Positions 1 to 7,625 of a stretch of 64,000 nt of DNA are shown one piece after another. Made by a program: the position numbers and the translations under genes. The first letter of the stretch is position 1. Each line of letters starts with the position of its first letter. Source of the stretch: Paenibacillus sp. PK3_47 (GTDB taxonomy: Bacteria; Bacillota; Bacilli; Paenibacillales; Paenibacillaceae); NCBI RefSeq assembly GCF_023520895.1, contig NZ_CP026029.1, positions 6,696,001 to 6,760,000 on the forward strand, in the 5' to 3' direction. The notes beneath the pieces are model-generated. The model was not told the DNA's origin and ran no database searches. It saw only the letters and a program-made list of their open reading frames with translations.

Positions 1-10
1 CAGAATATTT

Positions 11-34
11 TGGTACTGTTTATAATAGCATCAG
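11..34 (+). promoter_or_regulatory. Putative promoter of the oxidoreductase gene
   Basis: A perfect TATAAT lies at 21-26, about 60 bp before the ATG at 88. The matching -35 region falls at or beyond the window edge, so the promoter cannot be fully judged. Confidence 0.35.
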
Positions 35-87
35 CCACGGGTCATGGCTACAATAGAGCTGTTTAGAAAGGTAGTGAGCCTATACTT

Positions 88-672
88 ATGAAAATTTTAG
101 TTGTTGTATCGCATCCCAGAAAAGATTCGCTGACCTTTAAGGCTGCTGAACATTTTGTACAAGGTCTTGCCGGAGCGGGCCATGATTATGAAATTTTGGA
201 TCTTCACGGAATTGGCTTTGATCCTGTCCTTAGAGAGGCAGATGAGCCTGACATGTCGGCTGCAGAGCAGTCCTTTTCCCCCGAAGTGGAAACGGAAATA
301 AGACGAATGAAGGAGCATGACGCGCTAGCCTTTGTTTTTCCGGTTTGGTGGTGGAATGTGCCGGCCATGCTGAAAGGTTATATTGACCGTGTATGGAACA
401 ACGGTTTTGCGTACGGTTCGAACAAGCTCCCCCATCAGCATGTCCTGTGGATCGGTCTGGCGGGCGTTTCCGAAGAACAGATGAAAAAACGTAACTATGA
501 TACCATGATTTCTCACCTGTTTAATGTTGGAATTGCGGATTACTGCGGAGTTACGGATTCCAAGGTTGAGTTCTTGTACGAAACACTTGATTCTCCTGCG
601 GAACATTATGAGATGCTGCTACAGAAGGCTCATCAGCTGGGGCTGGACTATGCCAAAGGGCAGCAGGCTTAA
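88..672 (+). CDS. NAD(P)H-dependent oxidoreductase, flavodoxin-like fold
   Basis: A 194-residue cytoplasmic protein of the flavodoxin_2 group (MdaB/YwrO/KefF-like quinone or nitro reductases) that would transfer hydride from NAD(P)H through FMN to quinone-like acceptors. The N-terminal strand MKILVVVSHPR followed by a Ser/Thr-rich turn is the usual FMN phosphate site, and FPVWWWNVPAMLKGYIDRV (about residues 83-102) is the family signature. Length is normal. A GTGAG ribosome site precedes the ATG. It is followed by its own terminator and is not in an operon. The exact substrate cannot be read from the sequence. Confidence 0.85.
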   Translation: MKILVVVSHPRKDSLTFKAAEHFVQGLAGAGHDYEILDLHGIGFDPVLREADEPDMSAAEQSFSPEVETEIRRMKEHDALAFVFPVWWWNVPAMLKGYIDRVWNNGFAYGSNKLPHQHVLWIGLAGVSEEQMKKRNYDTMISHLFNVGIADYCGVTDSKVEFLYETLDSPAEHYEMLLQKAHQLGLDYAKGQQA

Positions 673-691
673 ATTACGTTTAACCGCAACC

Positions 692-723
692 AAAAGAGCC
701 TGCCCGTAACGGGCGGCTCTTTT
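692..723. terminator. Bidirectional Rho-independent terminator
   Basis: Perfect arms AAAAGAGCC and GGCTCTTTT enclose a GC-rich inner stem. It lies between the convergent oxidoreductase and GH8 genes and has an A/T run on each side, so it can serve both. Confidence 0.85.
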
Positions 724-737
724 GAGGTGTTGTTGTG

Positions 738-1970
738 TTAAGCGTACGTCCACCAGTTACCGGACATCACAATCATCGAAAATAGCTTGATGCTATCCTC
801 ATAGTAATCTTCAGCTGCACTGCCTGCCGTATGGCTCCATACCGCGTTCAGCCAGCTCTGGTTCACAGAAGAAGTCATTGCACTTACGCCGAAGGGCGCA
901 TAAAACGCCCCGCTGTTATAGCTTCCAAACGTCGTTCCATTAAGCTTGTAGCCGTCTTTAATATTTCCGGGAGTACTGGAAGTCTTGGTCTTGATCCAGC
1001 TGTTCAGCTGGTTCAGCTGCGCCAGTGCCCGGCTATCTCCTGAAATCAGATAATCGGTAGCTATCCTCCAGGGTGTGCGGCAGGAATTATAATTGTAATT
1101 CCCGTCATTGTCATCCTCGAGAAAACCGGCTGCAGCAGGCTTGTAGACGCCCCCGGAGTATACCACAAAATCAGGAAGCAGCCCGGTAGCCGCACTGTAT
1201 CCGGTATGCAGACTGTTAATAATGGTGTACGTTTTGTCAGTGACATTCTTCCAGCGGGTATCACCGGTTGCAGCCTGAAATGCCTTTAAATGATTCAGCA
1301 TGAAATCAGACGGTCGGGTTGCCGTATTGTAGGACCCGCTGCTCGCCCAATCCCCCAGCCGGATGGTCCAGGTGCTCTGATTAATGTCATGATCCATAAT
1401 TGCGTTGATAATGCGCCCTGCCGCCTGGAGATAGTTAACGGTTCCGCTGCTTCCCCACTGCTTGTGTGCCAGCAGAAGCGAATAAGCAATGTCCATATCC
1501 CCGTCCGTTGCAGAATCCTGGCCCTCAACATTTTCAAAGCTGCTGTTCTGTTTCCAGGACATCAGATAAGGATTAATCGAGCTTGGATGGGCAGTGTAAT
1601 AATTATAGAGTCCGTCAAAATAGGTCTGTGCACTGCTGTCATAGCCGGCCATCAGCACTGTGAACAGCATGCCATAACCATGGGCTTCCGAGACCGTCTC
1701 ACCGTCAGAATTATATTTCACATAGTATTTGCCGGTACCCGCCGGCTTCAAGTACGCTGATTTCCAGTTATTCCATTTCGTCTTCACCGCATTGTCCATA
1801 CTGCTCTGTGTGACATGATTCGGTTTAATTGTACCGCTGGTATACACCGTGTGCTGCGGAAACGGTTTGTTCACAGCCGCAAACACAGAGCCTGCCGGCA
1901 ATAGCAGCAATGCCAGGCCTGTCAGTATAGAGCTTTTCCAGCCGAGCGAACGCTTGCCTTGCTTACCCAT
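738..1970 (-). CDS. Secreted glycoside hydrolase family 8 (chitosanase/endo-beta-glucanase)
   Basis: A 410-residue secreted enzyme with a signal peptide (basic MGKQGKR, hydrophobic core 14-30, cleavage near VFA-A). The GH8 signatures are clear: SEAHGYGM places the general-acid Glu at residue 95, and SATDGDMDIAYSLL puts the conserved Asp at about 156. GH8 enzymes are inverting (alpha/alpha)6-barrel hydrolases. The closest subgroup by motif and length is the Bacillus/Paenibacillus chitosanase-glucanase type, which cuts chitosan and mixed-linkage or cellulosic beta-glucan; substrate choice is inferred. GAAGGAGAG precedes the ATG. It is monocistronic, with a consensus promoter upstream and a shared terminator downstream. 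Confidence 0.92.
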   Translation of the reverse strand: MGKQGKRSLGWKSSILTGLALLLLPAGSVFAAVNKPFPQHTVYTSGTIKPNHVTQSSMDNAVKTKWNNWKSAYLKPAGTGKYYVKYNSDGETVSEAHGYGMLFTVLMAGYDSSAQTYFDGLYNYYTAHPSSINPYLMSWKQNSSFENVEGQDSATDGDMDIAYSLLLAHKQWGSSGTVNYLQAAGRIINAIMDHDINQSTWTIRLGDWASSGSYNTATRPSDFMLNHLKAFQAATGDTRWKNVTDKTYTIINSLHTGYSAATGLLPDFVVYSGGVYKPAAAGFLEDDNDGNYNYNSCRTPWRIATDYLISGDSRALAQLNQLNSWIKTKTSSTPGNIKDGYKLNGTTFGSYNSGAFYAPFGVSAMTSSVNQSWLNAVWSHTAGSAAEDYYEDSIKLFSMIVMSGNWWTYA

Positions 1971-2039
1971 AATAGCCCACTCTCCTTCAAATATCTTAAG
2001 TTACTACTCTATGAGAAATATCCATATATGATTATTTTT

Positions 2040-2068
2040 AATATATTATTCCAGTTGATTCATGTCAA
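2040..2068 (-). promoter_or_regulatory. Promoter of the GH8 gene
   Basis: On the minus strand TTGACA (2063-2068), a 17-bp spacer and TATATT (2040-2045), about 70 bp upstream of the start codon: a near-consensus sigma-A promoter. Confidence 0.75.
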
Positions 2069-2106
2069 TCTTTATTCCAATAAAACCTGAACCAATAAAT
2101 CAACAG

Positions 2107-2133
2107 AAAAAAGCCGCCCCTCCCGGGACGGCT
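2107..2133 (-). terminator. Terminator of the miaB-pncB operon
   Basis: Minus-strand hairpin with arms AGCCGTCCC and GGGGCGGCT, followed by six T, 12 bp after the pncB stop codon. Confidence 0.85.
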
Positions 2134-2144
2134 ATATAACCTTA

Positions 2145-3611
2145 TTACTCCTGCTCCAGATCCTGCTGCAAATGCTCTGTGATCAGCTTCTGCTTCAGAT
2201 CCCAGACCTTTTCGCTAAGATTGACGCGGTAGACCTCAGGGTTCAGCTTGCGCAGATACTCGGGCCAGAACAGGTCGAGCTGCTCTTCATGATACCGGCG
2301 GATCTCATCCAGTTCCGGCAGCTTATACACCTGGAAGCCATTGATATAGATAGGCTCCAGCATCGGCAGCGCTTCGTAACGGTCCACATGCTTTTTCATA
2401 TACGGATGCAGCGGATTGAACAGCTTCAGGCGTGCCCCGTTACGCGGCTTCTCTTCGTCCGGGAAGCTGATGTAATCAGCCAGTGCCTTGCCGTTCGTTC
2501 CGACAATCCGGAACACATCTTTTTTGCCCGGTGTGGATACCTTTTCCGGGTTGGAGGAGATTTTGATGGTCGGGATCATCTCGCCTGTAGGCGACTCGAT
2601 CTCCACCAGCTTGTATACTCCGCCAAGGGAGGGCTGGTCGGAAGCTGTAATCAGCTGGGTGCCGACACCCCAGGTGTCGATAGCCGCATCCTGGGACTTG
2701 AGGTTCATAATCGTATTCTCATCAAGATCATTGGACGCAACAATCTTGACATAATCCAGGCCTGCTTCGTCGAGCATTTTGCGGGCCTGCCGGGACAGGT
2801 AAGCCAGGTCACCGCTGTCGAGCCGGATAGCATTCATGCGCTTGCCCTGAGCCTCCAGCATCTTGGCGGTGTTGATCGCATGCGGCACACCGCTGCGCAG
2901 CGTATCGAAGGTATCCACCAGCAGGGTAACACCGTCCGGCATTACTTTGGCATAAGCATCAAAAGCTTCCTGTTCGCTTGGAAAGCTCTGCACCCAGGAA
3001 TGGGCATGGGTTCCCTTCGTCGGTATGCCGAACATTCTGCCGGCAAGCATATTGGAGGTGGCATGAAATCCGCCGATGTAGGCGGCACGGGCGCCCCATA
3101 CAGCAGCATCCGCTTCCTGGGCACGGCGTGTACCAAACTCCAGCAACGTATCGTTAGGCGCCACCTGCTTGATGCGTGAAGCCTTGGTGGCGATCAGCGT
3201 CTGATAGTTCATGAAATTCAGGATAGCCGTCTCTACAAGCTGCGCTTCCATGATCGTCCCTTCCACACGGATCAGCGGCTCGTCCGGGAATACCAGCGCC
3301 CCTTCTTTCATGGAATGGATATTCCCCTGGAAATGGAACTGCAGCAGCTCCTCCAGAAAGGCAGGCGCATAATTCTCTTCCTGCTCCGACAGGTAACGGA
3401 TATCCTCTTCTGTGAAGCGCAGATCCCTGATGTATCTGGCAATCCGCTCCAGACCTGCGAACACGGCAAATCCGTTACCGAACGGGAGCTTGCGGAAGTA
3501 GCCCTCGAATACGGCTTTGCGTTTGTGGCTGCCGTTCACCCAATGGGCATACATCATGTTGATCTGATATTTATCTGTATGTAGAGCAAGTTCTCTCCTC
3601 AATCCTCTCAT
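2145..3611 (-). CDS. pncB: Nicotinate phosphoribosyltransferase
   Basis: A 488-residue cytosolic enzyme that joins nicotinate to PRPP, driven by ATP, giving nicotinate mononucleotide: the committed step of the Preiss-Handler NAD salvage route. The N-terminus LALHTDKYQINMMYAHW, the FEGYFRKLPFGNGFAVFAGLE block and FGTRRAQEADAAVWGARAAYIGG are hallmarks of the family, and the length matches Bacillus PncB. It lies 41 bp after pncA, whose product supplies nicotinate. Start: the ATG at 3611 has GGAG directly against it, while the TTG three codons downstream (3602) has AGGAG at a normal 9-nt distance, so the true start may be that TTG. Confidence 0.95.
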   Translation of the reverse strand: MRGLRRELALHTDKYQINMMYAHWVNGSHKRKAVFEGYFRKLPFGNGFAVFAGLERIARYIRDLRFTEEDIRYLSEQEENYAPAFLEELLQFHFQGNIHSMKEGALVFPDEPLIRVEGTIMEAQLVETAILNFMNYQTLIATKASRIKQVAPNDTLLEFGTRRAQEADAAVWGARAAYIGGFHATSNMLAGRMFGIPTKGTHAHSWVQSFPSEQEAFDAYAKVMPDGVTLLVDTFDTLRSGVPHAINTAKMLEAQGKRMNAIRLDSGDLAYLSRQARKMLDEAGLDYVKIVASNDLDENTIMNLKSQDAAIDTWGVGTQLITASDQPSLGGVYKLVEIESPTGEMIPTIKISSNPEKVSTPGKKDVFRIVGTNGKALADYISFPDEEKPRNGARLKLFNPLHPYMKKHVDRYEALPMLEPIYINGFQVYKLPELDEIRRYHEEQLDLFWPEYLRKLNPEVYRVNLSEKVWDLKQKLITEHLQQDLEQE

Positions 3612-3652
3612 CTCCTAACCGCTTTGCAGCTTATCTTCAGATGCTGTGCTTT

Positions 3653-4198
3653 TTATACTTCCGCGCTGACGATTCTGGCGCCAATGCTGCCCTGGAAATG
3701 TCCGAGAGCCCACTTATGCCCATCCGGGTTAAAACTGGCAACTGCGTCTTCATGTATGATGATGTCAAATCCCCGGTTATATGCATCAACAGCTGTATGC
3801 AGCACACATATATCCGTACACACGCCGATCAGATGCAGCTCGGTAATCCCGCGCCCACGCAGCTTGAGTTCCAGATCCGTTCCGCTAAAAGCGCTGTACC
3901 GCGTTTTGTCCATCCAGTAAATAGCGTCCTTGTTGTCTTCATAGACCGCCTTTAACTCTCCGTAAAGCTCTCTTCCCTTGCTGCCCCGCAGATTATGCGG
4001 CGGAAACAGCTTCGTCTCCGGATGGTAAGGATCGTCCGCTTCATGCATATCCACGGCCATGACGACAAAATCGCCATTTTTCACAAATTGTTCAGTTAAC
4101 TGACTTACCCGGGGTGCAATATCAATACCAGGCTGACCTACCGGCAGACTACCGTCAATAAAATCATTAGTGAAATCTATCACGACAAGCGCGCGCAT
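3653..4198 (-). CDS. pncA: Nicotinamidase (isochorismatase-like cysteine hydrolase)
   Basis: A 181-residue cytosolic hydrolase that deamidates nicotinamide to nicotinate. The catalytic triad is visible as Asp8 (VVIDFTNDF), Lys98 (DKTRYSAF) and Cys131 (GVCTDICVLHT). Asp50 and His52 (AVDMHEADD) fit the metal site. The pairing with pncB downstream and a Nudix regulator upstream, at gaps of 41 and 21 bp, supports nicotinamidase over other isochorismatase-family activities. Confidence 0.93.
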   Translation of the reverse strand: MRALVVIDFTNDFIDGSLPVGQPGIDIAPRVSQLTEQFVKNGDFVVMAVDMHEADDPYHPETKLFPPHNLRGSKGRELYGELKAVYEDNKDAIYWMDKTRYSAFSGTDLELKLRGRGITELHLIGVCTDICVLHTAVDAYNRGFDIIIHEDAVASFNPDGHKWALGHFQGSIGARIVSAEV

Positions 4199-4219
4199 CG
4201 TACCGCCTCCAATATTGGT

Positions 4220-4990
4220 TTAGGTATAAATCGATAATAATGGCTCGTGGTCTGTGAACATATAGAGCTGGGCCGGACGCTGGGAGTACTGGTTGGAGCT
4301 GAGCGGGTTGCCCGCTTCATCCCTGACTTCCTTCAGAATGCCCTGCCGGCTGCGTGTTGACGTAATTTTGCGGATGAAATTCGGCTCCTTGAACTCAGGC
4401 ACCACCGTCTGGATTACCTGGTACAGCTCACTCAGCGTAAAATGGTTCGGCAGAAACTGCCTGGCAATGGTCGTCTGCAGCATCTGCTGCTGAATCCGCA
4501 GGTAAGCGTCCTTAATAATATCGCGGTGGTCAAAAGCCAGCTCCAGCTCCTCCAGCGCTTCCTGCAGCGTGAACAGGCCGACTTCGCCGGCATCATCGGA
4601 GGCTTGTCTCTGCTCCAGCATCCATTCCTCCACCAGTGCGAAAAAAGCATGGCTGATAATCCAGCCGCGCGGATCACGTCCGGGTGTACTGTAGACGCCA
4701 AGGTACTCCAGATGTCCCCCGTCCACACCGGTCTCTTCCTTCAGCTCGCGTGTCGCGGCATCATAGATGGATTCATCTTCCTGGCAGAAGCCGCCCGGCA
4801 GGGCCCACATGCCTGCACAGGGCCACTTTTTACGCCGGATCAGCATTACTTTCAATTCGCGCAGCGGAAGGGTCTTGGTGACGGTCTTCCGCTCGCGTTT
4901 GGTCAGGGTAAACATTACAATGTCAGCCGGAACGCCGTCCGGTGTACGGTACTTTCGTGGATTATAGGTTTGTTCCGTATTGTCGCTCAA
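4220..4990 (-). CDS. NrtR-like Nudix protein: Nudix domain plus C-terminal winged helix
   Basis: A 256-residue protein starting at TTG 4990 after AAAGGATGA. The Nudix box is intact from Gly67 to Val89 (GGFCQEDE...RELKEETGV), so ADP-ribose or related hydrolysis is possible. The C-terminal part from about residue 165 (FTLSELYQVIQ, NFIRKITSTR, GILKEV, RPAQLYMF) matches the winged-helix domain of the NrtR family, repressors of NAD biosynthesis that respond to ADP-ribose. It precedes pncA and pncB in the same transcript. Classic NrtR proteins often have a degraded Nudix box, so this may be an enzyme, a regulator or both. Role in NAD salvage is inferred from domain and context. Confidence 0.78.
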   Translation of the reverse strand: MSDNTEQTYNPRKYRTPDGVPADIVMFTLTKRERKTVTKTLPLRELKVMLIRRKKWPCAGMWALPGGFCQEDESIYDAATRELKEETGVDGGHLEYLGVYSTPGRDPRGWIISHAFFALVEEWMLEQRQASDDAGEVGLFTLQEALEELELAFDHRDIIKDAYLRIQQQMLQTTIARQFLPNHFTLSELYQVIQTVVPEFKEPNFIRKITSTRSRQGILKEVRDEAGNPLSSNQYSQRPAQLYMFTDHEPLLSIYT

Positions 4991-5040
4991 TATAGATCAT
5001 CCTTTGCAGCAGCATTAATTTTCCGTACGTAGCTTATAGA

Positions 5041-5493
5041 TCAATCGCCGCATGTGGAGGGAGGTGAATCCGTGCCGGCTTCCACATTGATTTTTTCCGA
5101 AACGGTGTCTCTGATCACGGAAATCACAAGCTGCAGCAAATAATTGATATCGCTCTGGCTTTGCTGGAATTCATTGACGACAGGGATGCCGTCGATTTCA
5201 TCCTGGAGCACTTCTATTTCGCGTTCAATCTTGGCTACCATATCTTTATTGCCGAAGCTTTCGAAGGCCACAATCTCCTTCTGCTTCTTCTTGATCTGGC
5301 TGATCAGCCCTTGTACCCGTTCATGATTCTGGATTTTGAGCTCGGCCTGCTGAAAATGCCGCACTTCTTCACTGGTCGAAATAAGTGAGGCAAGCTCTTT
5401 CGCTTTGCCCATAATATCTTCACGCACGATCAGATCTCGGGTATTGTAGGTCGGCATGCCGTACTTGTTCAAATGCGGTTGTTCCTGGCTCAC
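5041..5493 (-). CDS. ricA: RicA/YmcA-type regulator of RNA processing
   Basis: A 150-residue helical protein of the YlbF/YmcA family. In Bacillus subtilis RicA forms a complex with RicF and RicT that binds Fe-S clusters and promotes RNase Y cleavage, competence, biofilm formation and sporulation. The region KAKELASLISTSEEVRHFQQAE...IPVVNEFQQSQSDINYLLQLV aligns with it throughout. Only one Cys is present, near the C-terminus (residue 148), fitting a single cluster ligand. It follows miaB by 29 bp, the same order as B. subtilis ymcB-ymcA. The start is GTG at 5493 after a weak GGGGCGA; the N-terminal 25 residues are longer than in B. subtilis, and a start at Met28 (5412) is also possible. Confidence 0.88.
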   Translation of the reverse strand: MSQEQPHLNKYGMPTYNTRDLIVREDIMGKAKELASLISTSEEVRHFQQAELKIQNHERVQGLISQIKKKQKEIVAFESFGNKDMVAKIEREIEVLQDEIDGIPVVNEFQQSQSDINYLLQLVISVIRDTVSEKINVEAGTDSPPSTCGD

Positions 5494-5522
5494 TGTTTAT
5501 CGCCCCGTTTCTTTATATTAAA

Positions 5523-7130
5523 TTACAGGACAGCCGCAGCTTCTGCCACGTAGTCCCCTTTGATGTACCATGTCTTCGTATCTGTAATTCTTACCTGCAC
5601 CAGAGTGCCGATCAGTTCCTTCGGACCTTCGAAATGCACCAGCTTGTTGGCGCTGGAACGGCCTGAGAGTACCTGGGCATTGTTCTTGCTCTCGCCTTCT
5701 ACCAGCACCTCAACCAGTTCACCGAGCATCCGGTCATTGCTGATCCGGCTCTGCTCTTTGATCAGATCGTTCAGCCGCTGCAGGCGGGCGCTCTTGACCT
5801 CAGCCGGAACATTATCCTCCATGCCGGCCGCAGGCGTCCCCTCACGCGGAGAATAAATGAAGGTATATGCCATATCATATCCTACTTCCCGCACCAGCGA
5901 CAGGGTATCTTCAAATTGCTCCTCGGTTTCGCCCGGGAAGCCGACGATAATATCGGTAGTTAACACCGCATTCGGCACACTGGCTTTGATCTTGCGGACC
6001 AGCTCCAGGTAAGCTTCACGGGTATATTTGCGGCTCATCTTCTTCAGTACCGCCGTGCTGCCCGATTGAACCGGCAGATGGATGTGTTCAGCCAGATTGC
6101 CGCCTTTGCCGAGCACCTCAATCAATCGGTCATCAAAATCACGCGGATGTGAGGTCATGAAGCGGATGCGCGGAATATCAATCTTCCGCATATCGTCCAT
6201 CAGATCCCCGAACGTATAATCGATATCGGTAAAATCCTTGCCGTAGGCATTCACGTTCTGCCCCAGCAGTGTGACTTCCCTGAAGCCCTGACGGGCCAGC
6301 TCCCGCATCTCGGCAATGACATCCTCCGGACGGCGGCTGCGCTCCTTGCCCCGTGTGAACGGAACGATGCAGTACGTGCAGAACTTGTCGCAGCCGTACA
6401 TAATGTTTACCCAGGCGCGCATGCCCTCCCGCTTCTTGGGCAGGTTCTCGATGATGTCGCCTTCCTTGGACCAGACCTCAACTACCAGCTCTTTGCTGAA
6501 TACCGCTTCTTTGACAAGCTGCGGCAGACGGTGGATGTTGTGTGTTCCAAAGATCATGTCGACAAAGCCGTATTTGGACATAATCCGGTTGACTACGCCC
6601 TCCTCCTGTGACATGCAGCCGCAGACACCCAGCAAAAGGCCAGGTTTCTCCAGCTTCAGGTTCTTTAGATGGCCGAGCTCACCGAACACCTTGTCTTCGG
6701 CATTTTCACGGATTGCACAGGTGTTCAGCAGAATAATATCCGCTTCCCTGCGGTCTTCGGCGGCAAGATAGCCCATCTGCTCCAGCAGGCCTTTCATAGT
6801 CTCTGTATCATGTTCATTCATTTGGCAGCCGTAAGTCGCGATATGGTAGTAATGCTGCTTGTGGCGGTTCATCTCCCTGAAATCATCCATGATGCCAAGC
6901 GTTTCATCATTTTCAAAGTTGATCACTTCAATATCCTGTTTGCCTCTGCGCTTGCCCTCTTTATAGTCAGGATTAGAATTGATCTGGACCGTACGGCCTT
7001 TAATTCTGTAGGTAGTCTTTCCTTCTTCTTCACTAATTACCTTGGCATCCGAAAAATCAAAATACTTGGCGTAATCCTTCGAACCACCCTTGCCGGATTT
7101 TAAGTCCGGTGAGTTATTCCCCGTTGTCAT
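5523..7130 (-). CDS. miaB: tRNA-2-methylthio-N6-dimethylallyladenosine synthase
   Basis: A 535-residue radical-SAM methylthiotransferase that adds the 2-methylthio group to i6A37 of tRNAs reading UNN codons. The N-terminal UPF0004 cluster ligands are Cys102, Cys138 and Cys172, and the radical-SAM CxxxCxxC is Cys247-Cys251-Cys254 (YGCDKFCTYCIVPFTRG). A C-terminal TRAM domain ends the protein. An extra, charged N-terminal segment of about 90 residues is typical of Bacillales MiaB. It heads the leftward operon, with its own extended -10 promoter upstream. Confidence 0.96.
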   Translation of the reverse strand: MTTGNNSPDLKSGKGGSKDYAKYFDFSDAKVISEEEGKTTYRIKGRTVQINSNPDYKEGKRRGKQDIEVINFENDETLGIMDDFREMNRHKQHYYHIATYGCQMNEHDTETMKGLLEQMGYLAAEDRREADIILLNTCAIRENAEDKVFGELGHLKNLKLEKPGLLLGVCGCMSQEEGVVNRIMSKYGFVDMIFGTHNIHRLPQLVKEAVFSKELVVEVWSKEGDIIENLPKKREGMRAWVNIMYGCDKFCTYCIVPFTRGKERSRRPEDVIAEMRELARQGFREVTLLGQNVNAYGKDFTDIDYTFGDLMDDMRKIDIPRIRFMTSHPRDFDDRLIEVLGKGGNLAEHIHLPVQSGSTAVLKKMSRKYTREAYLELVRKIKASVPNAVLTTDIIVGFPGETEEQFEDTLSLVREVGYDMAYTFIYSPREGTPAAGMEDNVPAEVKSARLQRLNDLIKEQSRISNDRMLGELVEVLVEGESKNNAQVLSGRSSANKLVHFEGPKELIGTLVQVRITDTKTWYIKGDYVAEAAAVL

Positions 7131-7197
7131 TGTTCCACGTCCTTTATATGAAGCTTAATAAATTTAGAGAGATAATTTTACATCTTGCTAATAAAAA

Positions 7198-7206
7198 ATT
7201 ATAGCA
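7198..7206 (-). promoter_or_regulatory. Extended -10 promoter of miaB
   Basis: Minus-strand TGCTATAAT (TGn plus perfect TATAAT at 7198-7203), about 70 bp before the miaB ATG; no good -35 is seen, as is common with extended -10 elements. Confidence 0.6.
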
Positions 7207-7235
7207 TAAATGACTCCGGCCAATCCATCCGTAAA

Positions 7236-7270
7236 CAAAAAGACCCTCCCGGCTGATCCGGGAAGGCCGT
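7236..7270 (-). terminator. Leftward terminator with no annotated gene upstream
   Basis: Minus-strand stem CCTTCCCGG / CCGGGAGG with a 5-nt loop (one bulge), followed by a T run. It points leftward, but the only leftward transcript that could reach it must start inside 7270-7590, where no ordinary gene exists. It shields the miaB promoter from that transcript. Confidence 0.7.
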
Positions 7271-7315
7271 GTATCACAATTTCAGCCCCGTACGCTATAC
7301 GGGAGATTTAAAACA

Positions 7316-7360
7316 TCATAATATACATATATACACATTAAGAACAGGAATGTTAAGCAA
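7316..7360 (-). CDS. Candidate 14-codon peptide with a strong ribosome site
   Basis: A TTG-initiated reading frame at 7360 encodes the hydrophobic peptide MLNIPVLNVYICIL. It is preceded by TAGGAGG at a 10-nt distance, as good a ribosome site as any real gene here, and followed by a small hairpin (CCCGTA/TACGGG, 7287-7303) and the terminator at 7236-7270. Without comparative data this could be a leader peptide, a signal or type-I-toxin-like peptide, or chance. The transcript could equally be a noncoding RNA. Confidence 0.3.
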   Translation of the reverse strand: MLNIPVLNVYICIL

Positions 7361-7380
7361 TTGAACTTTACCTCCTACCG

Positions 7381-7396
7381 GCGGATGTACATCCGC
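7381..7396. repeat. Perfect 16-bp palindrome
   Basis: GCGGATGTACATCCGC is a perfect inverted repeat six bases from the GGAGG site of the 14-codon frame. As RNA it would fold into a 6-bp hairpin with a GUAC loop next to the ribosome site; as DNA it could be an operator. Confidence 0.6.
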
Positions 7397-7509
7397 ATAT
7401 AGACCATTTCGAACTTGGATTCTCTGACACAAATGCACAAAAACATCTTCATAAACTATGATCAGCTCCCATATGTAAATATAGCTATTTTTAAATTTAG
7501 CAGGGGAGC

Positions 7510-7527
7510 GTTACACTATCGTTACAC
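7510..7527. promoter_or_regulatory. SARP-like direct repeat of two heptamers, 11-bp phased
   Basis: GTTACAC occurs at 7510-7516 and 7521-7527, separated by 4 bp. Heptamer direct repeats with a 4-bp gap are the operator layout of SARP regulators. Read leftward, a TGC-TAAATT extended -10-like element follows the repeats after about 10 bp. Read rightward, they lie about 50 bp before the -10 of the hydrolase-SARP gene, which encodes just such a DNA-binding domain. Confidence 0.5.
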
Positions 7528-7575
7528 ATTTCTACAAAATACCGCATATTATGATAATAAACCGACTTATTTCGC

Positions 7576-7581
7576 TATAAT
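7576..7581 (+). promoter_or_regulatory. -10 element of the hydrolase-SARP gene
   Basis: A perfect TATAAT, about 45 bp before the ATG at 7626. No recognisable -35 precedes it, consistent with activator dependence. Confidence 0.5.
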
Positions 7582-7625
7582 AGCTTAAAATGAAAGTAAT
7601 ATGGCAGCGTAGAGGAGTACATAAA

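Noticed and set aside
2172..3179. Long open frame antisense to pncB (335 codons)
   Set aside because: A shadow frame caused by codon bias in pncB, which is fully supported by family motifs; no ribosome site or known protein.
7590..7625. Upstream ATG as start of the hydrolase-SARP protein
   Set aside because: It lies about 9 bp after the -10 element, at the expected transcription start, and has no ribosome site; the ATG at 7626 follows AGAGGAG.
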